A DNA stretch of 45,862 nt from Chthoniobacter sp. GTDB lineage: Bacteria; Verrucomicrobiota; Verrucomicrobiia; Chthoniobacterales; Chthoniobacteraceae. The notes under the pieces are model-generated. The model was given only the letters and a program-made list of their open reading frames with translations, did not search any database and had not been told where the DNA came from. The stretch lies in assembly GCA_021414005.1 (NCBI GenBank), contig JAIOPH010000021.1, positions 1 to 45,862 of the forward strand. Direction: 5' to 3'. Shown in pieces: positions 14,763-22,893 of the stretch (its first letter is position 1; every line of letters starts with the position of its first letter). Made by a program: the position numbers and the translations under genes.

Positions 14763-14893
14763 AGATCACCGAAGACGTCCGCAAATACGCCGCCGAACAG
14801 GCGATCTCCGAGGAGGAGGCCTTGAAGAAAGGTATGGAGGAGAAGTCGAAGGAGTTCGTGGAAAAGGGCGCGGTGGTCTATAACCCCGCCTAG
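14759..14893 (+). pseudogene. thiC 3'-end relic (C-terminal 44 codons)
   Basis: The open frame starts [20 protein letters not shown] and continues [15 protein letters not shown], which is the C-terminal tail of phosphomethylpyrimidine synthase (ThiC). In full ThiC this follows the CxxCx4C iron-sulfur motif. Here neither that motif nor the 400-plus upstream residues are present. The first codon is an ATG that is internal in ThiC, and it overlaps the stop of the preceding gene by 4 nt. It is therefore a severed gene end that may still be translated. No other thiC sequence is in the window. Confidence 0.75.
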
Positions 14894-14895
14894 CA

Positions 14896-16428
14896 ATGAC
14901 AAAAAGGGAAGTTCTCAAAGCTGCTCGATTCGGAAAACGGATCGCGGAAGAAGAGGTCGATGCACTAGCTGCTTACTTCGTCGAAACGAGCTTATACACG
15001 CGAATTCTGGGCGGGGAGATTGACGTGATCTACGGCACCAAAGGATCAGGCAAAAGCGCCATCTACTTCAGCTTGTTAAAGGCTGAGAACAGCCTTTTCG
15101 ACTCAGGGATTCTCGTAAAGTCGGGGGAAAACCCTCGTGGCACTCCCGCTTTTAAGGACCTCACGGTTGATCCTCCGGCCTCTCCCGAAGAGTTTCGTGG
15201 TCTTTGGAAACTCTACTTACTTACGCTAATTGGGACCGTTTTGCGCGACTACGAAATCAAAAATCCCTCTGCAACTAGGGTCCTTTCGTATCTAGAGGCA
15301 GCCGAGTTATTACCACCGTCGGGCGGTGCATTGTCGTCGATAATTAGGCGATCTTTGGACTATGTCCGCAAATTATTGCGAATGGAAGCAGTGGAGGGAG
15401 GACTCAAGATAGATCCCCATACCGGCCTCATAAATGGCCTAACGGGAAAGATAACGCTGCGTGAACCGGCAGGTTCAGAAAGCAAACTAGGATTGGAATC
15501 GGTCGATAACTTATGCAGAGCCGCTGATGACGCTCTGTCGCAATCAAATTATAAGGTTTGGATACTGCTGGACCGACTTGATGTAGCGTTTGCCGAAAGC
15601 ACTGAGTTGGAAACGCGTGCGCTGCGTGCACTTTTTAGTACATATCTCGACTTTCTTGGGTTTGAAACAATTCGACTCAAGATCTTCCTCAGAAGCGATA
15701 TCTGGAAACGGATCACCGATTCAGGATTTCGCGAGAGTAGTCATATCACTCGAAGCGCCACGATTACGTGGAATGAGTCCTCGTTGCTCAACCTAATCAT
15801 TCGCCGCATTCTCAATAATCAGGCAATCCGCGAGCACTACGGCGTCACCCAGGCCGATATCCTAGCGGACTATAATGTCCAAGAGACGTTCTTCTACCGC
15901 GTGTTTCCCGACAAGGTAGATGCAGGAAAGCGCAAAGCTAAGACGTTCGATTGGATGCTCAGTCGAACGCGGGACGGACTTGGCGTAGCGGCGCCACGCG
16001 AATTGATCCACCTCCTTAGTTCGCTGCAGGACACACAGCTTGCAAAATTCGACCTAGGTTCCCAAGAGCCTGGGGATGAATATCTCTTCGATCGCAGCTG
16101 CTTCAAAGAAGCAATGCATCCGGTATCTCAAGTCCGGACCGAGCAAACCGTTTACGCAGAATACCCAGATGTGAAGCCTTGGCTTGAGGCGCTGCGTGGT
16201 GGAAAGACTGAGCATGCAATTTCGACGCTCTCCGAACATTGGGGCGTGAAAGCGGATGAAGCTCAAAATCGGGTCCAAAGGTTATTAGAAATCGGCGTGT
16301 TTGAAGCTCTGGGCTCAAAGGCTTCGCCGAGGTATAAAATCCCTTTCCTTTACCGAGAATACCTTGACCTCGTTCAAGGTAAGGCTGACGGGGTTGAGAC
16401 TTCGAGCGACGAGGAGCAGGAAGAGTGA
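14896..16428 (+). CDS. P-loop NTPase of unknown role, lower-GC, possibly acquired
   Basis: 510 aa. Walker A is YGTKGSGKS (residues 46-54) and Walker B VWILLDRLD (221-229), so it should bind and hydrolyse ATP. A short N-terminal region (VDALAAYFVETSLYTRIL) precedes Walker A. After Walker B come LRALFSTYLDFL and IFLRSDIWKRIT, as in STAND/Orc-like ATPases. The C-terminal third is helical with a winged-helix look (ISTLSEHWGVKADEAQNRVQRLLEIGVF) and an acidic tail. The layout resembles the Sll1717-type P-loop ATPases, but I cannot confirm it. Base and codon use are much less GC-rich than on either side, suggesting transfer. Confidence 0.8.
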   Translation: MTKREVLKAARFGKRIAEEEVDALAAYFVETSLYTRILGGEIDVIYGTKGSGKSAIYFSLLKAENSLFDSGILVKSGENPRGTPAFKDLTVDPPASPEEFRGLWKLYLLTLIGTVLRDYEIKNPSATRVLSYLEAAELLPPSGGALSSIIRRSLDYVRKLLRMEAVEGGLKIDPHTGLINGLTGKITLREPAGSESKLGLESVDNLCRAADDALSQSNYKVWILLDRLDVAFAESTELETRALRALFSTYLDFLGFETIRLKIFLRSDIWKRITDSGFRESSHITRSATITWNESSLLNLIIRRILNNQAIREHYGVTQADILADYNVQETFFYRVFPDKVDAGKRKAKTFDWMLSRTRDGLGVAAPRELIHLLSSLQDTQLAKFDLGSQEPGDEYLFDRSCFKEAMHPVSQVRTEQTVYAEYPDVKPWLEALRGGKTEHAISTLSEHWGVKADEAQNRVQRLLEIGVFEALGSKASPRYKIPFLYREYLDLVQGKADGVETSSDEEQEE

Positions 16429-16479
16429 ACTGCCACGGTTCCGCCTTAACTCTACCGTCAACCGGCTCTCTCCTTCCAA

Positions 16480-16786
16480 GTGATCACCCGTTTCCTCGCC
16501 CTCGTCGTCCTAGTCGGAACGACCTTCGTGGAGACGGCGACTGGGCCGACGGCGGTGACGGTGGAGGTGTGGCCGGAGGGGGAAGATGCCGGGCAACGGG
16601 GCGAAGGAACCCGAGGTGGAGGTGCCGCGGAAGGACGGCTTTCACCGCATCACCAATGTCAGCGGCCCCACGCTGAAGCTGTGTCCGGCACCTCGGAAAG
16701 CGGGCGCGGCGGCGACGCCGGCCATGATCGTCTGTCCCGGTCGCGGCGTGGCTGAACTCCGCCGGGTTCAGCGCGCTGCCGTCTAA
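16480..16786 (+). pseudogene. Acetylxylan-esterase/dienelactone-hydrolase-like gene remnant
   Basis: Frame 1 (from ATG 16480) gives a signal-peptide-like MITRFLALVVLVGTTFVETA, then TAVTVEVWPEGE. The match then moves to another frame at about 16586 with MPGNGAKEPEVEVPRKDGFH, RITNVSGPTLKLCPAP and PAMIVCPGRG. In alpha/beta-hydrolase esterases of the BD-FAE/acetylxylan type the order VWPxxxPG, R(I/V)TNVSxPTL, VVVCPGGGY is continuous. Here there is a frameshift, the nucleophile region is missing, and the frame stops at 16786 inside the convergent SDR gene. Only about 70 residues of homology remain. Confidence 0.7.
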
Positions 16787-17592
16787 ATCGTCTGGCTCAG
16801 ATAACCGCCATCCACGCGGAGGTCGGTGCCGGTGATGAAGCTGCTGGCTTTTTCGGCGGCGAGGAAAATGCAGGCACCGATGAGTTCGTCGCTCCTGCCG
16901 AAGCGCCGCATCGGGGTGTGGTTCCAGATGGCTTGCGTGCGGTCGGTCGGGGTGCCGTCGTCATTGAAGAGCAGCTTGCGGTTTTGCTCGGCGGGGAAAA
17001 AGCCGGGCGTGATCGTGTTCACGCGCACGCCTTTGGTCGCCCACTCGCGGGCGAGGAATTGCGAGAGCGAGAGCACGGCGGCCTTGCTCGCGGAGTAGGC
17101 GACGACGCGGGAGAGCGGCAGATGCGCGCTGACGCTGGCGATATTGATGATCGAGCCGCGACCGCGTGCGCACATGCCAGGGCCGAATTCCTGGCAGGGC
17201 AGGAGCACGCCGCCGACGAGGTTCAGGTCGAAATTCGCGCGCCAGTCGTCGAGTTCGATGGACTCGAAGGCGCGCTCGGCGGTGACGGTCACGCGCGGGT
17301 CGTTGCCGCCGGCGGCGTTGACGAGCACGGTGGGGTCGCCGCAGATGTTGCGGATCGCGGTGTGCGCGGCGGCGATGGAACCTTTGTCCATGGCGTCGGC
17401 GGGGAAAAACTGCGCGGTGCCGCCGGCGGCGAGGATCGCCTGCACGCGGGCCTCGCCGCGCTCGGCGTTGCGGCCGACCACAGCGACGTGTGCGCCTGCG
17501 GCGGCAAGGCCGTCGGCCAGCGCACCGCCGAGCACGCCAGTGGCACCGATGACGACGGCGACTTCGTTGGAGAGATCAAAAAGATTGGACAT
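16783..17592 (-). CDS. Short-chain dehydrogenase/reductase, sugar-acid type
   Basis: 269 aa from ATG at 17592; 13 extra codons upstream are not conserved-looking. Classical SDR: cofactor motif GATGVLG (16-22), NAAGG (92-96), catalytic Ser near 153 (IASVSAHLP), Y166 and K170 in YSASK, and PGFFPAEQNR after the catalytic region. The sequence style matches the D-mannonate/fructuronate oxidoreductase or gluconate 5-dehydrogenase group, reducing a keto sugar acid with NAD(P)H. A KDPG aldolase is encoded 13 kb away, but no uronate operon is present here. The 3' end overlaps the esterase pseudogene by 4 bp. Confidence 0.9.
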   Translation of the reverse strand: MSNLFDLSNEVAVVIGATGVLGGALADGLAAAGAHVAVVGRNAERGEARVQAILAAGGTAQFFPADAMDKGSIAAAHTAIRNICGDPTVLVNAAGGNDPRVTVTAERAFESIELDDWRANFDLNLVGGVLLPCQEFGPGMCARGRGSIINIASVSAHLPLSRVVAYSASKAAVLSLSQFLAREWATKGVRVNTITPGFFPAEQNRKLLFNDDGTPTDRTQAIWNHTPMRRFGRSDELIGACIFLAAEKASSFITGTDLRVDGGYLSQTI

Positions 17593-17693
17593 AGATTTTT
17601 GAGAAGAGTGCCGAGGACAACCGAGCGCCACGGGGTTGGCAAGGCTGCACGCGGTGCTTCCTTCTTCGTGGCATCCGCCTAGGCTCGCGCGCC

Positions 17694-18590
17694 ATGTCCG
17701 ATACCCGCGCCATCCGTTTGCTCCGCTACGCGGATGCGCGCATGCTGGGGGAGCGCGACGATGTGGTGGCGGTGGAGGAGCCGCTGGAGATTCGCGTGGA
17801 GGGCCGGAGCATCGCGGTGGTGATGCGGACGCCGGGGCATGACCGCGAGCTGGCGGCGGGCTTTCTCCTCGCGGAAGGCGTAATCAAATCTGCGAGCGAT
17901 CTTTTCGACATCACGACCTGCGTGGCTCCGGCCGGCGCGGAAAAGGGCCACGCGGTGGACGTGGCGCTGGCGCGTCCGGGAGCGGTCGATTTGGACAAGC
18001 TGACGCGGCATGTTTTCACGTCGTCGAGCTGCGGGATCTGCAGTCAGACGTCGATTGATGCGGTGCTGCGGGTGCGGAAACGGCTGACAGACCGGATGCG
18101 GATTGACGCGGCGACCCTGCTCGCGCTGCCGGAGCGGCTCGCGGAGCAGCAGACGGCTTTTCAAACAACGGGCGGTCTGCATGCGTGCGCGCTTTTTGAC
18201 CGGACGGGAAAACTGCTGGCCCTGCGCGAGGACGTGGGCCGGCATAACGCACTGGACAAGCTCGCGGGCTGGGCGCTGCTGGAAAAGCGCACGCCGCTCC
18301 GAGGTCATGTGGTGCTGCTGAGCGGGCGCACGTCTTTTGAGATGATGCAGAAGGCGCACGCCGCGGGGATTCCGGTAGTGGCCTCGATCTCGGCACCGTC
18401 AAGCCTGGCGGTGGAGTTTGCGCGGGCGTCCGGCCAGACGCTGGCCGGGTTTGTGCGCGGGCGCTCGATGAACCTCTACACGGGCGCGCAGCGCATCGGA
18501 AAACCAGCCGGGCGGGCCGGTCGCGCGCACGCTGCCGGAACCCGCCCGACCAGCATCAGGAAAGCGCGGTCTTCGCGTCGGAGAGCTTGA
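17694..18590 (+). CDS. fdhD: Formate dehydrogenase accessory sulfurtransferase FdhD
   Basis: 298 aa. FdhD carries sulfur from IscS to the molybdenum cofactor of formate dehydrogenase. The sulfur-carrying CxxC is C113-C116 in FTSSSCGICSQTS. Other hallmarks are EEPLEIRV, TPGHDRELAAGFLLAEGVI, TGGLHACALFD, REDVGRHNALDKLAG and the C-terminal RGRSMNLYTGAQRI. Family members normally end there. Here the frame runs 29 residues further as an Arg/Ala-rich tail and overlaps the convergent VOC gene by 35 bp. That tail is probably read-through caused by loss of the original stop. No formate dehydrogenase gene is adjacent. Confidence 0.95.
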   Translation: MSDTRAIRLLRYADARMLGERDDVVAVEEPLEIRVEGRSIAVVMRTPGHDRELAAGFLLAEGVIKSASDLFDITTCVAPAGAEKGHAVDVALARPGAVDLDKLTRHVFTSSSCGICSQTSIDAVLRVRKRLTDRMRIDAATLLALPERLAEQQTAFQTTGGLHACALFDRTGKLLALREDVGRHNALDKLAGWALLEKRTPLRGHVVLLSGRTSFEMMQKAHAAGIPVVASISAPSSLAVEFARASGQTLAGFVRGRSMNLYTGAQRIGKPAGRAGRAHAAGTRPTSIRKARSSRRRA

Positions 18591-18963
18591 TCACGCGACC
18601 TTCCGGGTCGCGGAAATTCGTGTAGGGGCCGACGTTGGTGACGATGATGCCGCGTCGGCGCAGTTCGCCAAGCACACCGGCCCGATTTTTCATCGCGATG
18701 TAGAGATGGAAGTAGCTGACCATTTCGCCGTGCTCGCAGCGCCGGATGGTGAGCGGGATGCCGCCGAGTTCCATTTCGCACGAGCGGTCGGGGCGTTCGT
18801 CGCGGACGTGGGCGTTGAGCAGGTCCACGTAGAAGTCGCGCACTTCCTTCCATCGGTTGGTGAAAATGGTAACGGAATAGCAGGAGGGGTGAGCCGCCAC
18901 GGAGCCGGCGACAACCGTGTCGGCATCAGCTTCGGTTTCCTCAGCGAGGCAGGTGAGATTCAT
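18556..18963 (-). CDS. VOC/glyoxalase-fold protein
   Basis: 135 aa, ATG start. Residues 28-130 fit one vicinal-oxygen-chelate module. CYSVTIFTNRWKEVRDFYVDLL is the opening strand and helix. SYFHLYIAMKNRAGVLGELRRRG follows, and YTNFRDPEGRVIKLSDA is the closing strand with the usual RDPEGxxxxL signature. VOC proteins dimerise to bind a metal and act on small substrates such as methylglyoxal or antibiotics. The substrate is unknown and metal-site residues are not clear from one module. The first 25 residues are acidic and not part of the fold. It overlaps fdhD tail to tail. Confidence 0.8.
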   Translation of the reverse strand: MNLTCLAEETEADADTVVAGSVAAHPSCYSVTIFTNRWKEVRDFYVDLLNAHVRDERPDRSCEMELGGIPLTIRRCEHGEMVSYFHLYIAMKNRAGVLGELRRRGIIVTNVGPYTNFRDPEGRVIKLSDAKTALS

Positions 18964-19069
18964 AATGGAATCTCTTTTTAGCAGCGGTCATGCCGTGTTA
19001 TGGGAATTATGATTTGTTTTGTTAAATCATCGCGCGGAGAGACTGAGCGGGAGGCCGCGGCGAACTGCC

Positions 19070-20761
19070 CTACGCGCTGTGCCGCACAGCGCGGATGTGG
19101 ATCTGCGGGGTCACGCTGCCCTGCCATTCGTTGCGTTCGATTTGAAAGGCGATGTCCCAAGGCAGCCGCGGTTTTTCCTCCTTGGCGGAGCCAAACCAGA
19201 CGGCCCGATACTCGTCGCCGTGCTGGCGGAGCATGAGCGAGAGGTGCTTCTCTTTCATCACGCGCGGCTCGCCGGCAAGCGTGACGCCGCGGGCCACGAA
19301 GAGCGGCTGCGGCATGCCCATGCCGAACGGCTGGAGCGCTTCGTGGTGGGCGAGCATATCGTAGTCGATCTCGCCGAGCGTGAGTTCGGCATCGAGGTGG
19401 ATGCGGGGCTGGAGTTGCTCGGCCGTGAGCTGCGCGCGGGCGTGGGCGAGAAAGGCGGAGCGGAATTCGGCGAAACGCGCCTGCTGGAGCGTGAGGCCGG
19501 CCGCCATTTCGTGGCCGCCGTGCTTTTCCAAATACTCCCCGCACGCCGCCAGCGCCGCGACGAGCGAGAAACCGTTGATGCTGCGCCCGCTGCCTTTGCC
19601 GGTGCCGGCTTCATCGAAGCCGATGACGAACGTGGGCCGGTGATGCCGCTTCTGCACGCGGGAGGCGGCGATGCCGATGACGCCGGTATGCCAGCCCGGC
19701 GCACCGACCACGATGGCGGCGTCGCGCGCGGGGTCGAACCACCCCGCCAGTTGCTCTTCGGCTTGGTGAAAAACGTCCTCCTCCACGGCGCGGCGCTCGC
19801 GGTTTTGCGCGTCGAGACTCGTGGCGATGGCGCGGGCGCGGGCGGAGTCCTCGGTGAGCAAAAGTTCGAGCGCGTCCTGCGCGGTGCCGAGGCGTCCGGC
19901 GGCATTGAGGCGTGGCGCGAGGCCAAAGCCCACATTCGGCGGGCTGAACGGCGCGCGCAGCCCGCTCACTTCGATCAACTCGCGCAGCCCGGGCCAGCGG
20001 GTCTTCGCGAGTTGCGCTAGGCCGTGCTTCACCAGCGTCCGGTTTTCCTCCACCAGCGGCACGAGGTCCGCCACGGTGCCGAGCGCCACGAGATCGAGAT
20101 GCGTGCGCAGATCGAAGCCGGTGAGTGGGCGGCGCTTGAGCAGCGCGTGGGCGGTTTTGAAAACAAGGCCCACGCTGCACAGGTAGTGAAAATCCGCGCC
20201 TAGCTTGGGATTCACCAGCGCCACACAGGGCGGCAGCGTGCCCTGGCATTCGTGGTGATCGATCACCACCACATCCACGCCCTGCGCCTGTAGCGCGGCG
20301 ATTTCCGCGACGGACGACGTGCCGCAATCCACTGCAATGAGCAACTGCGGCGCGAACTCCCCCACACAGCGCGCCACCCCATCCGGGCTCAGCCCGTAAC
20401 CTTCATCCGCCCGCAGCGGCAGGAAACACGGGGCATCCGCGCCGTAGGCCCGCAGCACACGCGTAAGCAGCGCCAGCGACGTCACGCCATCCACATCGTA
20501 GTCGCCGTAGAGCACGATCTTCTCGCCGCGATCCACCGCCGCAAAAATGCGCGTCACCGCCGCGTCCATGTTCGGAAGGGAAAAAGGATCGCTCAGCGCC
20601 TTGAGCTGCGGTTGGAGAAAACGCCCCGCTTCCTCCCCCGAGCGCACGCCCCGGCGCACCAGAAGCTCCGCAGCAAACCGCGCCACACGCGCCTCTTGCG
20701 CCAGCTTCCGCACGGCGTCGGCGTCGGTGGGTTCAGGCATCAGCCAGCGGCTCGGGATCAT
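19070..20761 (-). CDS. recJ: Single-stranded-DNA-specific exonuclease RecJ
   Basis: 563 aa from the ATG at 20761; the longer frame would need TTG. RecJ degrades ssDNA 5' to 3' in RecFOR recombination and mismatch repair. DHH phosphoesterase motifs are visible: DYDVDG (87-92), VDCGTSS (144-150) and IDHHE (167-171), followed by the connecting helix. The DHHA1 domain holds GKGSGRSINGFSLVAAL and GGHEMAAGL, and a C-terminal OB-like domain follows. The length is normal for a RecJ. It is divergent from the LacI-type regulator. Confidence 0.94.
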   Translation of the reverse strand: MIPSRWLMPEPTDADAVRKLAQEARVARFAAELLVRRGVRSGEEAGRFLQPQLKALSDPFSLPNMDAAVTRIFAAVDRGEKIVLYGDYDVDGVTSLALLTRVLRAYGADAPCFLPLRADEGYGLSPDGVARCVGEFAPQLLIAVDCGTSSVAEIAALQAQGVDVVVIDHHECQGTLPPCVALVNPKLGADFHYLCSVGLVFKTAHALLKRRPLTGFDLRTHLDLVALGTVADLVPLVEENRTLVKHGLAQLAKTRWPGLRELIEVSGLRAPFSPPNVGFGLAPRLNAAGRLGTAQDALELLLTEDSARARAIATSLDAQNRERRAVEEDVFHQAEEQLAGWFDPARDAAIVVGAPGWHTGVIGIAASRVQKRHHRPTFVIGFDEAGTGKGSGRSINGFSLVAALAACGEYLEKHGGHEMAAGLTLQQARFAEFRSAFLAHARAQLTAEQLQPRIHLDAELTLGEIDYDMLAHHEALQPFGMGMPQPLFVARGVTLAGEPRVMKEKHLSLMLRQHGDEYRAVWFGSAKEEKPRLPWDIAFQIERNEWQGSVTPQIHIRAVRHSA

Positions 20762-20902
20762 CCACCCATCCTCCGCGCAATCCGCCACCGGGCGCAATCC
20801 CTGTTCGCGCGATTGCCACGAAACTGTCCGAAGCCGCTAATTTTCTAGGCCTCGAAGGGTTTTGCGCTTGTTAAATCCAACGCTCTGACTACTTCTGCCC
20901 GC

Positions 20903-22027
20903 ATGAATTTGCCCAACGAGGGAACGCCACAAAAACGGGACGCCGCCGGACCAAAGAAGTTCGAGGAACTGCATCGGAACGTTACCATGTCTCAGATCGC
21001 CAAGGCGGCGAACGTTTCGCAGGGCGCTATCTCGTCCATGCTCAACGACCGGAACTACGGCATCCGAGTCAGCGAAAAAACCCGCGCGCACGTTTTCAAA
21101 GTCTGCCGCGAAATGGGCTATATCCCGAACGACCTCCGCGCGCTCGTGCGCATGTACCCCGAACTCGGCGGCTACAGCCTGCTCATCGCGTCGGACATCG
21201 CCGGTGGACTCTCCGACCCGCTCGTGACCCGCATCGCTGCCGCCACGATGAAAGCCCTGCCCGACGCCACGCAGGGTCTGAACGTCGGCTATTACGATCC
21301 TGCGGCGGACTACCAGGAAAACGCCGCGGCGCTGCCGCAAGCCGTCAGCAGCTACGTGTATTCGAAATTTCTCATCATCGGCACCCCGAACCGCTCGCTG
21401 GTGGACCACCTCACCCGCCGCGGCCTCTCCGTCATGAGCCTCGGTTACGAGCTGGCGCAGCCCGGCCTCGTCAGCTTTGTCCCCGACTACGCGCTGGCCT
21501 CGCGGATGGCGATCGAACACTTCGGCAAACTCGGCCACCGCAATCTCGGTATCGTCTCCGGCCCATTCGGGTCCAAGGATGCCCGAGTGCTCGATTTCAA
21601 CCACGGCGTGCAACTCGGCTGCCTCGCGCTCAAGCTTCCGATCGATGCGCAACACATCATCTACGGCGACCTGTCGGTCGAGGCCGGTCGCACCGCGCTC
21701 GATGAGTTGCTCGCCCGCAGCCCGCAGCCCACCGCCGTTTTCTGCATGAGCGACGCCGCCGCCGTCGGCCTCATCGAACGCGCCCAGGCCCGTGGCATCG
21801 CGGTTCCTGAGCAACTCAGCGTCATTGGCTGCGGCGACGAACCTGCGGCCCAGTTTTCGCAGCCGCCGCTCACCACCGTGCGGCTTCCCGCCGAGGAAAT
21901 GGCGGAACTGGCCGTAAAGGAAGTGGATCTGCTCGTCCATGATGACCTTCCCGTCGGATCCCGCAAAATCGTGCCGCCCGTAACGCTCGTCGAACGCCGC
22001 TCCTGCGCCCCGCTCAAACCTGCTTAG
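20903..22027 (+). CDS. LacI/GalR-family transcriptional regulator
   Basis: 374 aa. The N-terminal HTH is shifted inwards by about 25 residues: VTMSQIAKAANVSQGAISSML (28-48) followed by the hinge-helix region ILYxxxRALV-type NDLRALVRMYPELG. The periplasmic-binding-type ligand domain follows, with LIASDIAGGLSDPLVTRI, FVPDYALASRMAIEHFGKLGHRNLGIV and the C-terminal VPEQLSVIGCGDEPAAQF. These are normal LacI blocks. The effector is probably a sugar. Target genes may be the two coiled-coil genes directly downstream, or genes elsewhere. A 17-bp palindrome overlaps its stop codon. Confidence 0.92.
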   Translation: MNLPNEGTPQKRDAAGPKKFEELHRNVTMSQIAKAANVSQGAISSMLNDRNYGIRVSEKTRAHVFKVCREMGYIPNDLRALVRMYPELGGYSLLIASDIAGGLSDPLVTRIAAATMKALPDATQGLNVGYYDPAADYQENAAALPQAVSSYVYSKFLIIGTPNRSLVDHLTRRGLSVMSLGYELAQPGLVSFVPDYALASRMAIEHFGKLGHRNLGIVSGPFGSKDARVLDFNHGVQLGCLALKLPIDAQHIIYGDLSVEAGRTALDELLARSPQPTAVFCMSDAAAVGLIERAQARGIAVPEQLSVIGCGDEPAAQFSQPPLTTVRLPAEEMAELAVKEVDLLVHDDLPVGSRKIVPPVTLVERRSCAPLKPA

Positions 22028-22042
22028 GCAATAAAATTGCCT
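22026..22042. promoter_or_regulatory. Palindrome between the lacI-type gene and the coiled-coil genes
   Basis: AGGCAAT-AAA-ATTGCCT is a perfect 7-bp inverted repeat. It overlaps the regulator's TAG stop and sits directly before a TTGACG (22044-22049) that could be a -35 box. An operator or a weak terminator are both possible. Confidence 0.5.
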
Positions 22043-22082
22043 CTTGACGCTCCACTCTCCCCGACCGACAAACCCAACCCGC

Positions 22083-22406
22083 ATGAAAATCCCATTCTAC
22101 ATATCCACTGCCGCCACGGCCCTGTGTCTTCTCCTGAGCATTGTGGTCTTCGCCGTCGGTCGCTCGAACTACAGCCTCCAGACCGAGATGCAAAAGCAGC
22201 AGAAAGTGCTGCAAGGCCACCAGCAGGCGCTCCAAGCGCAGCAGGAGGAAATCAACGCCGGCAACCAGATCAGCCAGCAGATCGGGCCAAACCTCCTCCG
22301 CGACATGGCCGCCTCCTCGGTTAAGAATGAGAAGATGAAAGCCCTCCTCGCCAAGCACGGCTACAACGTCCAAGTCAAGGACACCCCGGCTCCGAAGGCC
22401 CCCTAA
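22083..22406 (+). CDS. Membrane-anchored coiled-coil protein A
   Basis: 107 aa from ATG 22083. One N-terminal transmembrane segment (about 7-26, ISTAATALCLLLSIVVFAVG) is followed by a Gln-rich coiled coil (SLQTEMQKQQKVLQGHQQAL, then QAQQEEINAG), a short domain with NEKMKALLAKHGYNVQ and a Pro-rich tail. The bulk would face the periplasm. The next gene has the same plan with unrelated sequence and starts 15 bp downstream, so the two products probably work together. No family is recognised. Confidence 0.8.
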   Translation: MKIPFYISTAATALCLLLSIVVFAVGRSNYSLQTEMQKQQKVLQGHQQALQAQQEEINAGNQISQQIGPNLLRDMAASSVKNEKMKALLAKHGYNVQVKDTPAPKAP

Positions 22407-22421
22407 TTTAGATCCCGACCT

Positions 22422-22817
22422 ATGAACACCGACGCCGACTACTCCTACGCCGAACCCGCGCCTTCCAGCCCTTCGCTGCATCTGCCTTTCGCCCTGCTCT
22501 CCGTGGCCTTGGCGCTCGTCATGATTTCGCAAACAATGGGGGTTTTTAATCAAAAGACCGCTCTGAAGGAAGGCCAGGAACAGCTCATCGATTCCGTGGC
22601 CAAACACGCCGACGCGGTGACCAAGCGCGAGCCACTGGTTGGCCAATCCCGCGAGCTGAAGAAGAAGCTCAACGAGATGATCATGGACATCCTTACCCTC
22701 GCCAAAAACGACGAGGACGCGAAGGCGATCGTCGAAAAATACCACATCCAGCAAAACCTGCCGGCCAGCGGCAGTGGCGAGACTTCCGCGCCCGCTCCCG
22801 CGCCGAAGCAGCCCTGA
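22422..22817 (+). CDS. Membrane-anchored coiled-coil protein B
   Basis: 131 aa, ATG start. An acidic, aromatic N-terminal region (about 1-20) precedes one transmembrane segment (LHLPFALLSVALALVMIS, about 19-38). A charged coiled coil follows (residues 44-85, including LVGQSRELKKKLNEM), then a helical region with NDEDAKAIVEKYHIQQ and a Pro/Ala-rich tail. The order is the same as in the neighbouring gene 15 bp upstream. A strong terminator follows 27 bp after the stop, ending the unit. The function is unknown. Confidence 0.8.
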   Translation: MNTDADYSYAEPAPSSPSLHLPFALLSVALALVMISQTMGVFNQKTALKEGQEQLIDSVAKHADAVTKREPLVGQSRELKKKLNEMIMDILTLAKNDEDAKAIVEKYHIQQNLPASGSGETSAPAPAPKQP

Positions 22818-22844
22818 GCGAAGCTCGTTCGCCAGTTCCTCCTT

Positions 22845-22881
22845 CGAAACACCCGGCGTTTGCACGCCGGGTGTTTTCGTT
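22845..22881 (+). terminator. Terminator after the coiled-coil gene pair
   Basis: A stem of CGAAACACCCGGCGT with ACGCCGGGTGTTTTCG, loop TTGC, with one bulged T. It is followed by T-rich sequence, 13 bp before the next gene. Confidence 0.85.
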
Positions 22882-22893
22882 TTCACTCCCGCC

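Noticed and set aside
14759..14893. Functional ThiC
   Set aside because: Only the C-terminal tail is present, without the iron-sulfur cysteines or the barrel.
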